DNA of 28,402 nt from Sulfurivirga caldicuralii (GCA_015661715.1 DQVN01000038.1:1-28402); one strand, 5' to 3'; numbered from the stretch's first letter, positions 20,080 to 28,402 are shown. Numbers and translations: made by a program. Notes: generated by a model from the sequence alone, not told the origin.

Positions 20080-20732
20080 TGGAGTTGACCCTGGCGCAAA
20101 AGATCGCCATCTGGACCCTGCCCATTCTGCTGGCCATCGTTCTCCATGAAGTGGCCCACGGTTGGGTGGCCTGGAAGCTGGGCGATCCGACCGCCAAATC
20201 CCAGGGACGACTGACGCTCAACCCCCTGTCCCACATTGACCCTATCGGCACCCTTCTGGTACCGCTGGTGCTATTGGTCATCGGTGGTTTTATTTTTGGC
20301 TGGGCCAAGCCGGTGCCGGTGGATCACCGCTATTTCAAACACCCTCACCGTGATCTGGCCAAAGTGGCCATTGCCGGTCCCATGGCCAACTTTCTCATGG
20401 CCATCGGCTGGGGGTTTTTGGCCGTGTGGGGTGCCCGCTGGCAGGTGGAGATGCCGACAATCGGGCAATTTTTGTTCTATTCGGGTCTGGCGGGTGTGCA
20501 GATCAACCTGATCCTGGCCGCCTTGAATCTTCTTCCCATCCCGCCGCTGGATGGCTCCCGCATTGTGGCCGCCTTTTTGCCATCCCAGTTGAGAAACCGC
20601 TACTATCTAATTGAACCCTATGGCTTTTTTATTCTATTGAGTCTGATTGTCACTGGTTTGCTCAATCCGCTGATCACCCCCATTTATGCGGCATTGAAAG
20701 GGGTGGTGCAGAGCATTATCGGGGTGGCCTGA
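20076..20732 (+). CDS. Site-2 protease family (M50) membrane metalloprotease
   Basis: A 218-residue polytopic membrane protein with zinc motif HEVAH at residues 24–28 in the first hydrophobic segment. NPLSHIDPIGT and the second-site motif NLLPIPPLDGSRI follow, where the Asp is the third zinc ligand in this family. There is no PDZ domain, which fits the small M50 subgroup common beside scpA. The substrate is unknown. It overlaps yciO by 4 bp and shares one base with the scpA start, so it is embedded in the operon. The start may be either of two adjacent ATGs (20076 or 20079). Confidence 0.93.
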   Translation: MMELTLAQKIAIWTLPILLAIVLHEVAHGWVAWKLGDPTAKSQGRLTLNPLSHIDPIGTLLVPLVLLVIGGFIFGWAKPVPVDHRYFKHPHRDLAKVAIAGPMANFLMAIGWGFLAVWGARWQVEMPTIGQFLFYSGLAGVQINLILAALNLLPIPPLDGSRIVAAFLPSQLRNRYYLIEPYGFFILLSLIVTGLLNPLITPIYAALKGVVQSIIGVA

Positions 20733-21502
20733 TGAGCGACGCTGTGGCGCGTATCAATGATGAGACATTACAGGCACCGGAAGACCTGTATATTCCGCCG
20801 AGGGCACTGCGGGTGATGCTCGAACGCTTCGAGGGGCCGCTGGATCTGTTACTGTGGTTGATCCGCAAAAATCGTTTTGACATTCTCGATATCCCTATTG
20901 CGGACATTGCCCGTCAGTACGACCGCTATATTGAGCTGATGCAGGCGCTGGATATTGAATTGGCCGCCGAATATCTGTTCATGGCCGCCTGGCTGGCGGA
21001 GATCAAATCCCGCATGTTGCTACCTAAACCGGATTTAGGTGAGCTGGCACCTGCAGAAGAAGACCCACGAGCCGAGCTGATGCAACGGCTGCTGCAGTAT
21101 GAGGGCTATCGCCAGGCGGCCCAGTGGTTGGACAGTCTTAACCGCACGGGCCGGGACATCTGGCCGGCGCAGGCCTGGCTGGAGGCCTTTGAGGCGCAAA
21201 AGCCGGATCTCACTCTCAGCGCGCTGCTCAGCGCCCTGGGGCAGGTGGCCCTGCGCCAGCAGTGGTATCAGGCCCACAAGTTGGCGGTGGAAAACATCGA
21301 GCTGGATGACAAGCTGCACCTGCTCAAGCGTACCTTGCCGCTGCAGCAGCCTGTTGCCTTTGAGACGCTCCTCGACCCGCAGGAGGGGCGCTTGGGCGTG
21401 GTGGTCACCTTTATGGCCCTGCTCGAGCTGGCCCGGCAAAAAGTCATTCAAGTGCAACAGGATTCCCCCTTTTCATCACTGACCCTGGTGCGCATCGCAT
21501 GA
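20732..21502 (+). CDS. scpA: Segregation and condensation protein A
   Basis: A 256-residue kleisin that bridges the SMC heads and binds ScpB in chromosome condensation. The N-terminal kleisin segment LERFEGPLDLLLWLIRKNRFDILDI is diagnostic, followed by the helical MQALDIELAAEYLFMAAWLAEIKSRMLLP. The C-terminal winged-helix part ends VVTFMALLELARQKVIQVQQ. The start shares a base with the upstream protease stop; the stop overlaps scpB (ATGA). No smc gene is in the window. Confidence 0.97.
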   Translation: MSDAVARINDETLQAPEDLYIPPRALRVMLERFEGPLDLLLWLIRKNRFDILDIPIADIARQYDRYIELMQALDIELAAEYLFMAAWLAEIKSRMLLPKPDLGELAPAEEDPRAELMQRLLQYEGYRQAAQWLDSLNRTGRDIWPAQAWLEAFEAQKPDLTLSALLSALGQVALRQQWYQAHKLAVENIELDDKLHLLKRTLPLQQPVAFETLLDPQEGRLGVVVTFMALLELARQKVIQVQQDSPFSSLTLVRIA

Positions 21503-22050
21503 ATACCACGCCGCTTAGTCAAATCAGTGCCATTCTGTTTGCTGCCGAGACCCCGCTCAGCTTCGAGCAACTGCAGCAGGCGACGGACCTGGAGACGGAC
21601 AAGCTCCGGGCCGCATTGACACAATTGGACCAACAGTTGGCACCGCTGGGGCTGATGTTGGTTCAGGTGGCGGAAAAATGGCGCATTCAAGTGCGTGCTG
21701 ACCATGCCCAGTGGGTACAGCGGGCATTGGCCCCTAAAGCGCCCAAATTAAGCCGGGCACAACTTGAAACCCTGGCCATTATCGCCCATAAACAACCGGT
21801 CACCCGCGCGGAAATCGAACAGATACGCGGTGTGAGTGTGGCCAGCGGCGTGCTGCAGGCCCTGCAGCAGCACGGCTGGATCCGTACCCATGGCCACAAA
21901 GCGGTACCCGGTCGCCCGGCACTTTGGGTGACCACCCCGACGCTGCTGGAAGATTTAGGGCTACAAAGCAAAGCCCAGCTTCAGCAACAGTTGGACAAGA
22001 TTATTCACCAAGCACAACAGGCATTTCATGAACAACAAACCCAACAGTGA
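21499..22050 (+). CDS. scpB: Segregation and condensation protein B
   Basis: A 183-residue partner of ScpA with two winged-helix domains. Typical segments are AILFAAETPLSFEQLQQATD, KLSRAQLETLAIIAHKQPVTRAEIEQIRGVS and the GRPALWVTTPTLLEDLGL end. It overlaps scpA by 4 bp and its last 23 bp contain the rluB start. The length is normal for the family. Confidence 0.97.
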   Translation: MNTTPLSQISAILFAAETPLSFEQLQQATDLETDKLRAALTQLDQQLAPLGLMLVQVAEKWRIQVRADHAQWVQRALAPKAPKLSRAQLETLAIIAHKQPVTRAEIEQIRGVSVASGVLQALQQHGWIRTHGHKAVPGRPALWVTTPTLLEDLGLQSKAQLQQQLDKIIHQAQQAFHEQQTQQ

Positions 22051-22855
22051 AAAACTGCAAAAATTAATTGCCCAAACCGGGCGCGCCTCGCGCCGGGAGG
22101 CGGAGCGCTGGATCGAAGCCGGCCGGGTAAAGGTCAATGGCCGTATTGCGCAGTTGGGTGACCGCGCTCTACCGACGGATCGCATCGAAATCGATGGCAA
22201 ACCCATCAAGTCTGCCCATCTGCACCAGGAAGCAACCGAAGTGCTGCTGTACAACAAACCGGAAGGGGTGGTGTGCTCACGCAAGGACGACAAAGGACGC
22301 CCCACCATCTTTGAACAGATGCCCAAACGTCACCATGGGCGCTGGATCAGCGTGGGCCGCCTCGATGTCAACACCAGCGGATTGCTGTTGATGACCAACA
22401 ATGGCGAGCTGGCCAACCGCCTGATGCATCCGCGCTATGCGCTGGAGCGGGAGTATGCGGTGCGCGTATTGGGGGAGCTGACCCCTGAGCAACTGCGCCA
22501 ATTGCGTGAAGGTGTGCAGTTGGACGACGGCATGGCGAAGTTTAAGCGGATTACGCCCATGCCGGGGGAAACGGAGGGTAAAAACCGCTGGTACAAGGTG
22601 GTGTTGACAGAAGGGCGCAACCGTGAGGTACGGCGCCTGTTCGCAGCGTTAGGGCTGACAGTCAACCGGCTGATCCGCATTCGCTATGGGCAGTTCTCCC
22701 TGCCACGCAATTTGGGCCGTGGCCGAACCCGGCCGTTGACCTGGCGCCAGGTGAACATGCTGCTGCGCAGTGTCGGTCTGCCGCAAATGCAGCGGCCGGA
22801 TCTGCGCTCTTCCAGCTCACCTGGCAACGGCCACCAGCGGCGTAAGCGCCGTTAA
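22028..22855 (+). CDS. rluB: 23S rRNA pseudouridine synthase RluB
   Basis: A 275-residue RsuA-family pseudouridine synthase, predicted to modify U2605 of 23S rRNA. It has an N-terminal S4 RNA-binding domain (EKLQKLIAQTGRASRREAE). The catalytic segment is GRLDVNTSGLLLMTNNGELA with Asp113. NREVRRLFAALGL and a basic C-terminal tail follow. RluB is preferred over RluE/RluF/RsuA by length, the S4 domain and the neighbouring scpAB. The start lies 23 bp inside scpB. Its TAA shares the TTAA at 22852–22855 with the stop of the opposite gene. Confidence 0.93.
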   Translation: MNNKPNSEKLQKLIAQTGRASRREAERWIEAGRVKVNGRIAQLGDRALPTDRIEIDGKPIKSAHLHQEATEVLLYNKPEGVVCSRKDDKGRPTIFEQMPKRHHGRWISVGRLDVNTSGLLLMTNNGELANRLMHPRYALEREYAVRVLGELTPEQLRQLREGVQLDDGMAKFKRITPMPGETEGKNRWYKVVLTEGRNREVRRLFAALGLTVNRLIRIRYGQFSLPRNLGRGRTRPLTWRQVNMLLRSVGLPQMQRPDLRSSSSPGNGHQRRKRR

Positions 22856-24630
22856 ACCAGGGGCAGGCGCGCGTCTGCTTGTGCCATCACATCCAGCACG
22901 ACCCGATCCGCCGGCGGCTCATCCAGCGTCACCGTGGTGGTGTTGAGCTCATCGCGGCGGAAGTAACTGATCTCCACAACATCACCTGGTGCATACTGCT
23001 TCAGCGCCGTATCCAGGTCATCCGTACTCAGCAGTCTCAATCCGTCCAGGGCGATCAACTCATCACCCGCGGCCAGCCCCGCAAAATAAGCGGGGCGATC
23101 ATGCCATACATGGGTAAGGCGCACTGTTTTCTGCTCCGTGGTGCGGGCATTGACCCCCAGATTGGGCGGGAAACGCTCAGCCTCCACAGGCCCGCCCAAA
23201 TCCTTCAGCCCTGTTGCAGGGCGCAGCTTGAATTCAATGCCGAAGTAGGGGAACAGTTGATCAAGCGGCACATCTTCTGTGCCATAGAGCACGGCGTGAA
23301 AATACTCGCTCAGGTCATGCCCGGCCACTTCACTGGCCAGCGTCTCGATGGTGTCCTGCTCAATGCCTACGCCGCTTGTGCCATAGCGTTGCCAAAGCTG
23401 ACGCAGCAGATCATCCAGGGTGCGCTGGCCATGGCGATGGCGGCGGATGAGTAAATCCAGCCCCAGGACAATCGCGGCGCCCTTGGTGTAATAGCTGATA
23501 ATGGCGTTGGGCGCATTCTCATCCTGTTGATAGAACTTAGTCCAGGTCAGGAAACTGGATTCGGCCACCGATTGCACATGTCGCCCCGGCATCCGCCAAA
23601 CCCGGGTAAGCTGCTGCGCCAGACGCTTGAGATAGGTCTTGCGATCAATAATGCCTGCATCCAACAGAAAACGCAGGTCATAGTAAGAGGTAGCCCCTTC
23701 AAACCACCACAGCAGGTGCGTATAGACCGGTTGATTCAGATCACAACCCTGATAACAGGCGGGCTGGATACGCTTGATGTTCCAAGCGTGGAAATACTCG
23801 TGGCTGCACAGTTCCAGAAAGTCCAGATAGTCTTGTGTGGGCGTCTCGCCCATGTAAGGATGGGGCATCATCTTACGGCTGACCAACAGGGCGGTGGAGT
23901 CCGGATGCTCCAGGCCGCCATAGCCATCCCGCGTGACCGTGACCAAAAAAAGGTACTGGTCGAACGGCGCTTCACCGAACAAGCGGATCTGCGCCTCACA
24001 GATAGGCTGCAGATCCTTGGCGATCCGCGCCAGATCAAAGCGTCCCTGGCCATAGATGGCCATGCGATGGGGAATGCCGCAGGCGTCAAACTCCACCCAC
24101 CGTAACGGGCCCATCTCCACCGGATGTTCGATCAGTTGAGCATAGTTCTCGGCTCGATAACCACCAAAGCCGTTTTCATCCACGGCGATGCGGGGCAGGG
24201 TGGTGGCCACCTGCCAATTGGACGCCAACGCATGGGGCGTGGCATGTAATACAACCTCCACCGGCTGGTCGGTCTGGCCGACCACTTGCAGAAACAAGCT
24301 GGTGCCATTGAAAAAGCAATGGTGCTGATCAAAGTGCGCACCGCGGACAGAGAGGTCGTTGGCGTAGATCTGACAAAACACCTCCAGCGTGCCCGAACAG
24401 GGTGCCACCTGCCAGCTATCCTTATCCACCGGCCAGATGGCCACCGCCTCGCCATTGCACAAAGCACCGATCTGCACCACATGTTTGGCGAAATCCCGGA
24501 TCAGATAACTGCCGGGAATCCAGGCGGGCAAAGTGAGCCGTTGACCGTTCGCATCCGGTTGCGGAATGCTCAGGCGTACTTCGATCAGGTGGCCTGCCGG
24601 ATCTGCCGGAATCACATCATAGCGAATCAC
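22852..24630 (-). CDS. M61 family metallopeptidase with PDZ-like domain
   Basis: A 592-residue protein related to glycyl aminopeptidases. The zinc motif HEYFH lies at residues 277–281, and the third ligand Glu311 is in WWFEGATSYY. An N-terminal beta domain (PAWIPGSYLIRDFAKH) precedes it, and a C-terminal PDZ-like region (YFAGLAAGDELIALDGLRL) follows near residues 510–560. There is no obvious signal peptide, so it is probably cytosolic. The start is GTG at 24630, supported by AGGAGG seven bases before it and by a 4-bp GTGA overlap with the upstream channel gene. It ends convergently with rluB on a shared TTAA. Confidence 0.95.
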   Translation of the reverse strand: MIRYDVIPADPAGHLIEVRLSIPQPDANGQRLTLPAWIPGSYLIRDFAKHVVQIGALCNGEAVAIWPVDKDSWQVAPCSGTLEVFCQIYANDLSVRGAHFDQHHCFFNGTSLFLQVVGQTDQPVEVVLHATPHALASNWQVATTLPRIAVDENGFGGYRAENYAQLIEHPVEMGPLRWVEFDACGIPHRMAIYGQGRFDLARIAKDLQPICEAQIRLFGEAPFDQYLFLVTVTRDGYGGLEHPDSTALLVSRKMMPHPYMGETPTQDYLDFLELCSHEYFHAWNIKRIQPACYQGCDLNQPVYTHLLWWFEGATSYYDLRFLLDAGIIDRKTYLKRLAQQLTRVWRMPGRHVQSVAESSFLTWTKFYQQDENAPNAIISYYTKGAAIVLGLDLLIRRHRHGQRTLDDLLRQLWQRYGTSGVGIEQDTIETLASEVAGHDLSEYFHAVLYGTEDVPLDQLFPYFGIEFKLRPATGLKDLGGPVEAERFPPNLGVNARTTEQKTVRLTHVWHDRPAYFAGLAAGDELIALDGLRLLSTDDLDTALKQYAPGDVVEISYFRRDELNTTTVTLDEPPADRVVLDVMAQADARLPLV

Positions 24631-25622
24631 GCCTTGGCCTCCTGTTTAGCGGACTGAGAATGAGGAGGCGGAACGCATAATTTGCCATTTTTGGCCGCCC
24701 ATAGGGTTTTAGCGGTCAGATGGGCAATCAACACCGTCACCAGCGAGAGGAAAAAGGCGCCAATATAGGCAAAAACGACTTCACCCACATGGCCGAACAT
24801 GACAAAGCTGGCATTGGTGAGCGCCGCTATGGGGAAGGTGTAGGCCCACCAGCTAATAGCGAAAGGGATTTTAATGAATCTTGCTGCCTGCACCAGCAAC
24901 AGCAGGGCGATAAACAGAGCCGTATAGTAGAAAAGACGGGCCAGACCATCCACCGTGCCGTTCAGGTGCACATAGGACAAAAACGCCATCGCCGGGGGCG
25001 CAATCATAATAAACAGCGTCGGCAGCAGCACCTTGTCCACAGGGGGATGGAAAAAGAGGCGATAAAAAATAACCGCCTGCAGCATGAGCCAAAAAATAAC
25101 CCCAATACTGAAAAAGAACCAACCTATCTCCAGCCCGGCATATTCCGGGGCGGCAAGGGGCGCGATCACATTTCCCACCACGGGAATAAACCAGGCCGGA
25201 TTGAGGTGTTCGATCTGCCACTTCTCATGGTGAATCCATAAGTTCATAATCACCAATGTCAGCGTCAACTGCATGATCGCCCCAAGACTCCAGAACCAAA
25301 AGCCGACATCGGGTGCCACATGCAGAAAACCAATCCCCAGCAACAACAGGCTGATGCTAATGGTGGGAAAGAAATTAACAGCCACCGGATGGTTGAACTC
25401 CTTGATCAGGGCTTGAGGGTATTTGAGGGCTTTCAAGCCATAGACCAGCGCCAACAGGGCAAACAGCAAAGTAGAGAACACCAGCAGAACGATAAAAATC
25501 TGTTGCGGAAAACCCAGCAGTTGACTGGCCATAAAAAACGCCAGGGTCAACCCCATGTATCCCATGATGCCGCCAAATAGATTGACGGGAAAAAAGGCCA
25601 GACGCCCCGGTTGCTTGTCCAT
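24627..25622 (-). CDS. SLAC1/TDT-family anion channel or transporter
   Basis: The 331 residues contain about ten hydrophobic segments, typical of the TehA/SLAC1/Mae1 (TDT) family. Segments shared with the facing paralogue include KEFNHPVAVNFFPTISIS, LNPAWFIPVVGNV, LPTLFIMIAPPAMAF and ISWWAYTFPIAALTN. Substrate (anion, C4-dicarboxylate or other) cannot be read from sequence. I chose the ATG at 25622 because GGGAGCAGG lies just upstream and MDKQPGRLAFFPVNLFGG is a normal family start; longer versions run through the divergent promoter region. Its stop overlaps the M61 peptidase GTG, suggesting a two-gene operon. Confidence 0.9.
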   Translation of the reverse strand: MDKQPGRLAFFPVNLFGGIMGYMGLTLAFFMASQLLGFPQQIFIVLLVFSTLLFALLALVYGLKALKYPQALIKEFNHPVAVNFFPTISISLLLLGIGFLHVAPDVGFWFWSLGAIMQLTLTLVIMNLWIHHEKWQIEHLNPAWFIPVVGNVIAPLAAPEYAGLEIGWFFFSIGVIFWLMLQAVIFYRLFFHPPVDKVLLPTLFIMIAPPAMAFLSYVHLNGTVDGLARLFYYTALFIALLLLVQAARFIKIPFAISWWAYTFPIAALTNASFVMFGHVGEVVFAYIGAFFLSLVTVLIAHLTAKTLWAAKNGKLCVPPPHSQSAKQEAKA

Positions 25623-25692
25623 ATTCCTGCTCCCAAAAAGATTACAAAGTGCTAATATTTTACGCTTCACCCTACACAATGAAGAGCTGATT

Positions 25693-26661
25693 TTGCGCCA
25701 GGTACTGTTTTTTCCCAGTATCACCTACTTTGCCATGCCGATGGCGCTGCTGGCCATGGGCATGAACCTGTATCACCTGCAGCAGATGCTGCACTGGCAC
25801 AGTGATATGGCCCGTTTTATCGTGGCCTACGGCCTGCTTGCGCTGCTCATTCTCAGCCTGTTCTATTTCCCGCATCTATTCAGGCGCAGCCGTCAAGTCC
25901 TGGTGAAAGAGTGGCGTCACCCTTTTCAGCTCTCTTTCTTTCCGCTGATGAGCATCAGTTGGTTCTTCAGCGCCTATTTTCTGGTGCGCTATGTGCCGAG
26001 CTATGCACAGATTGGGGTGACGCTTTTTTGGATGGTGCTCACGGTACACGCCCTGTTGAACCTTATTTTGCTCAACCGCTGGCTGTTTGACCACCAACTG
26101 ACCCTGGATCATATGCGTCCCAGCTGGTTTATCCTGCTTTCCGGGAACTTTGTCGCTGTGCTGGTGGGTTTGGAACTGGTGGGGCAACAGGAGTGGATGT
26201 GGCTGTTCTATAGTGCGGCGCTGTTTATGTGGTTCATCTTTGCCGCCGTATTGCTCTATCGGCTGATCTTCATCGCCCCCATCGAGGAGCAGTACCGTCC
26301 CAGCCTGTTCATCTTTCTGGCCCCACCCAGTTTGGCCAGTATCGCCGCATTGCAGCTGTTTGCCAACCCGTGGCATCTCGCCGTCTGGGCCCCCTATGGG
26401 TTCGCCTGCACCATGCTGGCCATCTGGATTATTTCCGGGCGGCGCTTTATTCGCAACGGTATCAGCATGATCAGCTGGTCCTATATCTTTCCTTTGGCCG
26501 CTTTTGGGCTGGCCAACCAATACCTCTATGCCACGCTCCATCGGTCATTCTTTCTCATGGTGGCGCTGGCTGTGCTGGGGGGCATGGTATTATTGGCAGC
26601 TTTGATTACCGGTTGGCTTATTCGCGTGGCCGTAGAACGCATAAGGAGTAAATTTGCATGA
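25693..26661 (+). CDS. SLAC1/TDT-family anion channel or transporter, second paralogue
   Basis: The 322 residues contain about ten membrane segments and are clearly homologous to the facing gene: [46 protein letters not shown] and [16 protein letters not shown] align with its counterparts in the same order. I chose a TTG start at 25693 because GAAGAG lies six bases upstream and [14 protein letters not shown] then aligns with the paralogue N-terminus. Reading from the ATG at 25555 would overlap the divergent gene. An ATG at 25735 is too far into the first membrane segment. The stop overlaps the gltX start (ATGA), an unusual coupling to a tRNA synthetase. Confidence 0.85.
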   Translation: MRQVLFFPSITYFAMPMALLAMGMNLYHLQQMLHWHSDMARFIVAYGLLALLILSLFYFPHLFRRSRQVLVKEWRHPFQLSFFPLMSISWFFSAYFLVRYVPSYAQIGVTLFWMVLTVHALLNLILLNRWLFDHQLTLDHMRPSWFILLSGNFVAVLVGLELVGQQEWMWLFYSAALFMWFIFAAVLLYRLIFIAPIEEQYRPSLFIFLAPPSLASIAALQLFANPWHLAVWAPYGFACTMLAIWIISGRRFIRNGISMISWSYIFPLAAFGLANQYLYATLHRSFFLMVALAVLGGMVLLAALITGWLIRVAVERIRSKFA

Positions 26662-28073
26662 TCAAGACCCGTTTCGCGCCCAGTCCCACAGGTTATCTAC
26701 ATATTGGCGGCGTGCGTACTGCGCTGTTTTCCTGGCTCTATGCCCGTAAACACGGCGGTCAATTCATCCTGCGCATTGAGGACACCGACCGCGAGCGCTC
26801 CACAGAGGAATCGGTCAACGCCATTCTGGAGGGCATGAGCTGGCTGGGTCTGGACTATGATGAAGGTCCCTTCTACCAAACCCACCGCTTCGCCCGCTAT
26901 CAGGAAGTCATCCAGCAGTTGCTGGAATCCGGCCATGCTTACTACTGTTACGCCACCCGTGAGGAACTGGAACAACTGCGCCAGGCGCAGAAGGCACGGG
27001 GCGAAAAACCCCGTTATGATGGCCGCTATCGCGACTTTACCGGCACCCCGCCACAAGGTATCGATCCGGTCATCCGTTTCAAGAACCCGCTGGAAGGGGA
27101 GGTGGTGATTGACGACCTGGTCAAAGGCCGCGTGGTGATCAAAAACAGCGAGTTGGATGACCTGATCATCGCCCGCTCCGACGGCACCCCCACCTATAAC
27201 CTGACCGTGGTGGTGGATGACTGGGATATGGGCATCACCCATGTGATTCGCGGCGACGACCACCTTAACAATACCCCGCGTCAGATCAACATCCTTAAAG
27301 CCTTAGGGGCCCCCATTCCCCAATATGCCCACATTCCCATGGTGTTGGGTGAAGATGGCAGCCGCCTGTCCAAACGCCATGGCGCAGTGAATGTGCTGCA
27401 ATACAAAGAGGCGGGCTATCTGCCGGAAGCATTGCTGAACTATCTGGTGCGTCTGGGCTGGTCGTGCGGCGATCAAGAAATCTTCTCCATCGACGAGATG
27501 GTGGAGCTGTTTTCCCTGGAAGCGGTCAATACCGCGCCCTCCACCTTTAACCCGGAAAAGTGCCTGTGGGTGAACCAGCAGCACATCCAGCGCAGCAGTG
27601 GAGAACACCTGGCCCGCCATCTGGCCCCGTTCATCACAGACCGCGGGGGTGATTTGGACGCTGGTCCAGCGCTGGCGGCGGTGGCCGAGCTGTTCAAGGA
27701 GCGTAGTAAAACCCTGCTGGAGATGGCCGATCAAGCCCTCTATTTCTACCGGGACTTCGATCAGTTTGATGCGGCCGCCGCGAAAAAACACCTGCGCCCT
27801 GCGGCAGCGGCGCCCTTAACCACCCTGAAAAGCAAACTGGAAGCCTTGAACGAATGGCAAGCAGATGCCATCCATGCCGCGATTCAACAAACCGCCGCCG
27901 AATTGGAAGTGGGCATGGGCAAGGTGGGCATGCCCTTGCGCGTCGCCATCACCGGCACGGGACAATCGCCCTCCATCGATCAAGTAGCGGCCTTGTTGGG
28001 CCGGGAAAAAGTCCTGGCGCGGCTGGAAAAAGCCCTGGCGTTTATTGCCCAAAGAAAAGCCATGGCCAATTGA
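26658..28073 (+). CDS. gltX: Glutamyl-tRNA synthetase
   Basis: A 471-residue class I synthetase charging tRNA-Glu, standard length. The HIGH-type motif HIGG is at 15–18, and the KMSKS-type motif RLSKRHG includes Lys239. [23 protein letters not shown] is typical of the catalytic core, and a C-terminal anticodon-binding region follows. The zinc-binding cysteines of E. coli GltX are mostly missing: Cys97 is kept, but Ala99 and Tyr124 replace cysteines, so this is a zinc-free form. AAGGAG lies upstream of the ATG. Its stop codon overlaps the -35 element of the tRNA promoter. A discriminating (bacterial-type) role is assumed. Confidence 0.97.
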   Translation: MIKTRFAPSPTGYLHIGGVRTALFSWLYARKHGGQFILRIEDTDRERSTEESVNAILEGMSWLGLDYDEGPFYQTHRFARYQEVIQQLLESGHAYYCYATREELEQLRQAQKARGEKPRYDGRYRDFTGTPPQGIDPVIRFKNPLEGEVVIDDLVKGRVVIKNSELDDLIIARSDGTPTYNLTVVVDDWDMGITHVIRGDDHLNNTPRQINILKALGAPIPQYAHIPMVLGEDGSRLSKRHGAVNVLQYKEAGYLPEALLNYLVRLGWSCGDQEIFSIDEMVELFSLEAVNTAPSTFNPEKCLWVNQQHIQRSSGEHLARHLAPFITDRGGDLDAGPALAAVAELFKERSKTLLEMADQALYFYRDFDQFDAAAAKKHLRPAAAAPLTTLKSKLEALNEWQADAIHAAIQQTAAELEVGMGKVGMPLRVAITGTGQSPSIDQVAALLGREKVLARLEKALAFIAQRKAMAN

Positions 28074-28097
28074 CATGCAGGGCGGTTTGTCTATAAT
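28070..28097 (+). promoter_or_regulatory. Near-consensus promoter of the tRNA-Gly/tRNA-Cys genes
   Basis: TTGACA (28070–28075) and TATAAT (28092–28097) both match the sigma-70 consensus perfectly, 16 bases apart. A G+C-containing discriminator (ACGCTCTGC) follows, as in stable-RNA promoters under stringent control. The predicted start is about 28104, six bases before the tRNA. The -35 overlaps the gltX TGA (28071–28073). Confidence 0.9.
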
Positions 28098-28109
28098 ACG
28101 CTCTGCTTT

Positions 28110-28185
28110 GCGGGAATAGCTCAGTTGGTAGAGCACAACCTTGCCAAGGTTGGGGTCGCGGGTTCGAGTCCCGTTTCCCGCTCCA
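28110..28185 (+). tRNA. tRNA-Gly (GCC)
   Basis: A 76-nt cloverleaf: acceptor GCGGGAA (28110–28116) pairs with TTCCCGC (28175–28181), discriminator T28182, and CCA encoded at 28183–28185. The anticodon stem CAACC/GGTTG encloses the loop TTGCCAA with anticodon GCC at 28143–28145. The GGTTCGAGTCC T-arm is standard. Confidence 0.97.
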
Positions 28186-28187
28186 AA

Positions 28188-28261
28188 GGCCGGGTGGTAG
28201 AGTGGTTATACAGAGGATTGCAAATCCTTGGACGTCGGTTCGATTCCGGCCCCGGCCTCCA
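28188..28261 (+). tRNA. tRNA-Cys (GCA)
   Basis: A 74-nt cloverleaf: acceptor GGCCGGG (28188–28194) pairs with CCCGGCC (28251–28257), discriminator T28258 and encoded CCA. The anticodon loop TTGCAAA gives GCA. It lies two bases after tRNA-Gly, so the two are surely one transcript. The Gly–Cys order matches the glyW–cysT pair of E. coli. Confidence 0.96.
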
Positions 28262-28282
28262 AACTTCACCAGAACAAAAAAC

Positions 28283-28310
28283 TTGAAGTTTGCAAAACAG
28301 CGTATAAAAT
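28283..28310 (+). promoter_or_regulatory. Possible promoter of tRNA-Ala
   Basis: TTGAAG (28283–28288) lies 16 bases before TAAAAT (28305–28310), with a good A+T-rich -10 and an ACGCG discriminator. It lies 20 bp before tRNA-Ala. It partly overlaps a 9-bp inverted repeat (CAAACTTCA 28260–28268 with TGAAGTTTG 28284–28292), which has no T-run. Confidence 0.5.
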
Positions 28311-28329
28311 ACGCGCCAACTTACAATTT

Positions 28330-28402
<73 letters not shown>

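Noticed and set aside
25555..25692. Longer N-terminus for the second channel protein starting at an ATG inside the divergent gene
   Set aside because: It would add 46 unrelated residues overlapping the opposite gene. The family N-terminus aligns with the TTG start.
28260..28292. Terminator after tRNA-Cys
   Set aside because: A 9-bp A+T-rich inverted repeat with a 15-base loop and no T-run is too weak to call.

Overview
This window looks like a piece of a gammaproteobacterial chromosome, mostly housekeeping genes. The evidence is conserved gene order rather than any taxon marker: aat–infA, rimP–nusA–infB–rbfA–truB, yciB–yciI, rnm(yciV)–yciO, scpA–scpB–rluB, and gltX beside tRNA genes. The exact order cannot be fixed from the sequence. 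A free-living, Chromatiales-like lineage is a guess from the mixed gene order. Coding is dense, with many 1–4 bp overlaps, and base composition is moderately G+C-rich. The exception is the leftmost 2.7 kb, which is visibly A+T-rich.

Left part (1–2800): the C-terminal end of an unrecognised gene, a 342-bp gene-free stretch, then a Cache/HAMP methyl-accepting chemotaxis receptor whose frame is broken by an apparent single extra base. A perfect palindrome closes it and also serves as terminator for the convergent infA. Next come aat–infA (minus strand) and, divergently, dnaE followed by acs (acetyl-CoA synthetase).

Middle (9400–16860): a promoter, a short leader ending in a strong intrinsic terminator (attenuator-like), then the transcription/translation operon rimP, nusA, infB, rbfA, truB. 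After truB, where rpsO–pnp usually follows, sit two less familiar genes: an apparent rhodanese-fold/SAM-methyltransferase fusion and a stand-alone cyclic-nucleotide-binding-domain protein. A terminator follows that lies inside the end of the next, convergent gene.

Right-middle (16814–22855): two back-to-back overlapping operons. Leftward: yciB, yciI, a LexA-like autoprotease without a DNA-binding domain, and a half-size asparaginase-like protein, each overlapping the next by 4 bp. Rightward: rnm, yciO, a site-2-type membrane protease, scpA, scpB and rluB. With the starts chosen here, the two operons share a CATG at their start codons. The rightward operon ends in a TTAA that is also the stop of the following convergent gene.

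Right end (22852–28402): an M61 peptidase with a PDZ-like domain and a SLAC1/TDT-type channel (minus strand) face a second, paralogous channel gene that overlaps gltX. A near-consensus promoter overlapping the gltX stop codon drives tRNA-Gly and tRNA-Cys; tRNA-Ala follows and runs to the window edge.

No CRISPR array, insertion sequence, phage module or recognised defence system was seen. The points most worth checking are the LexA-like protein without an HTH domain, the rhodanese/methyltransferase and cNMP genes appended to the truB operon, the head-to-head channel paralogues, the rimP leader attenuator and the receptor frameshift.
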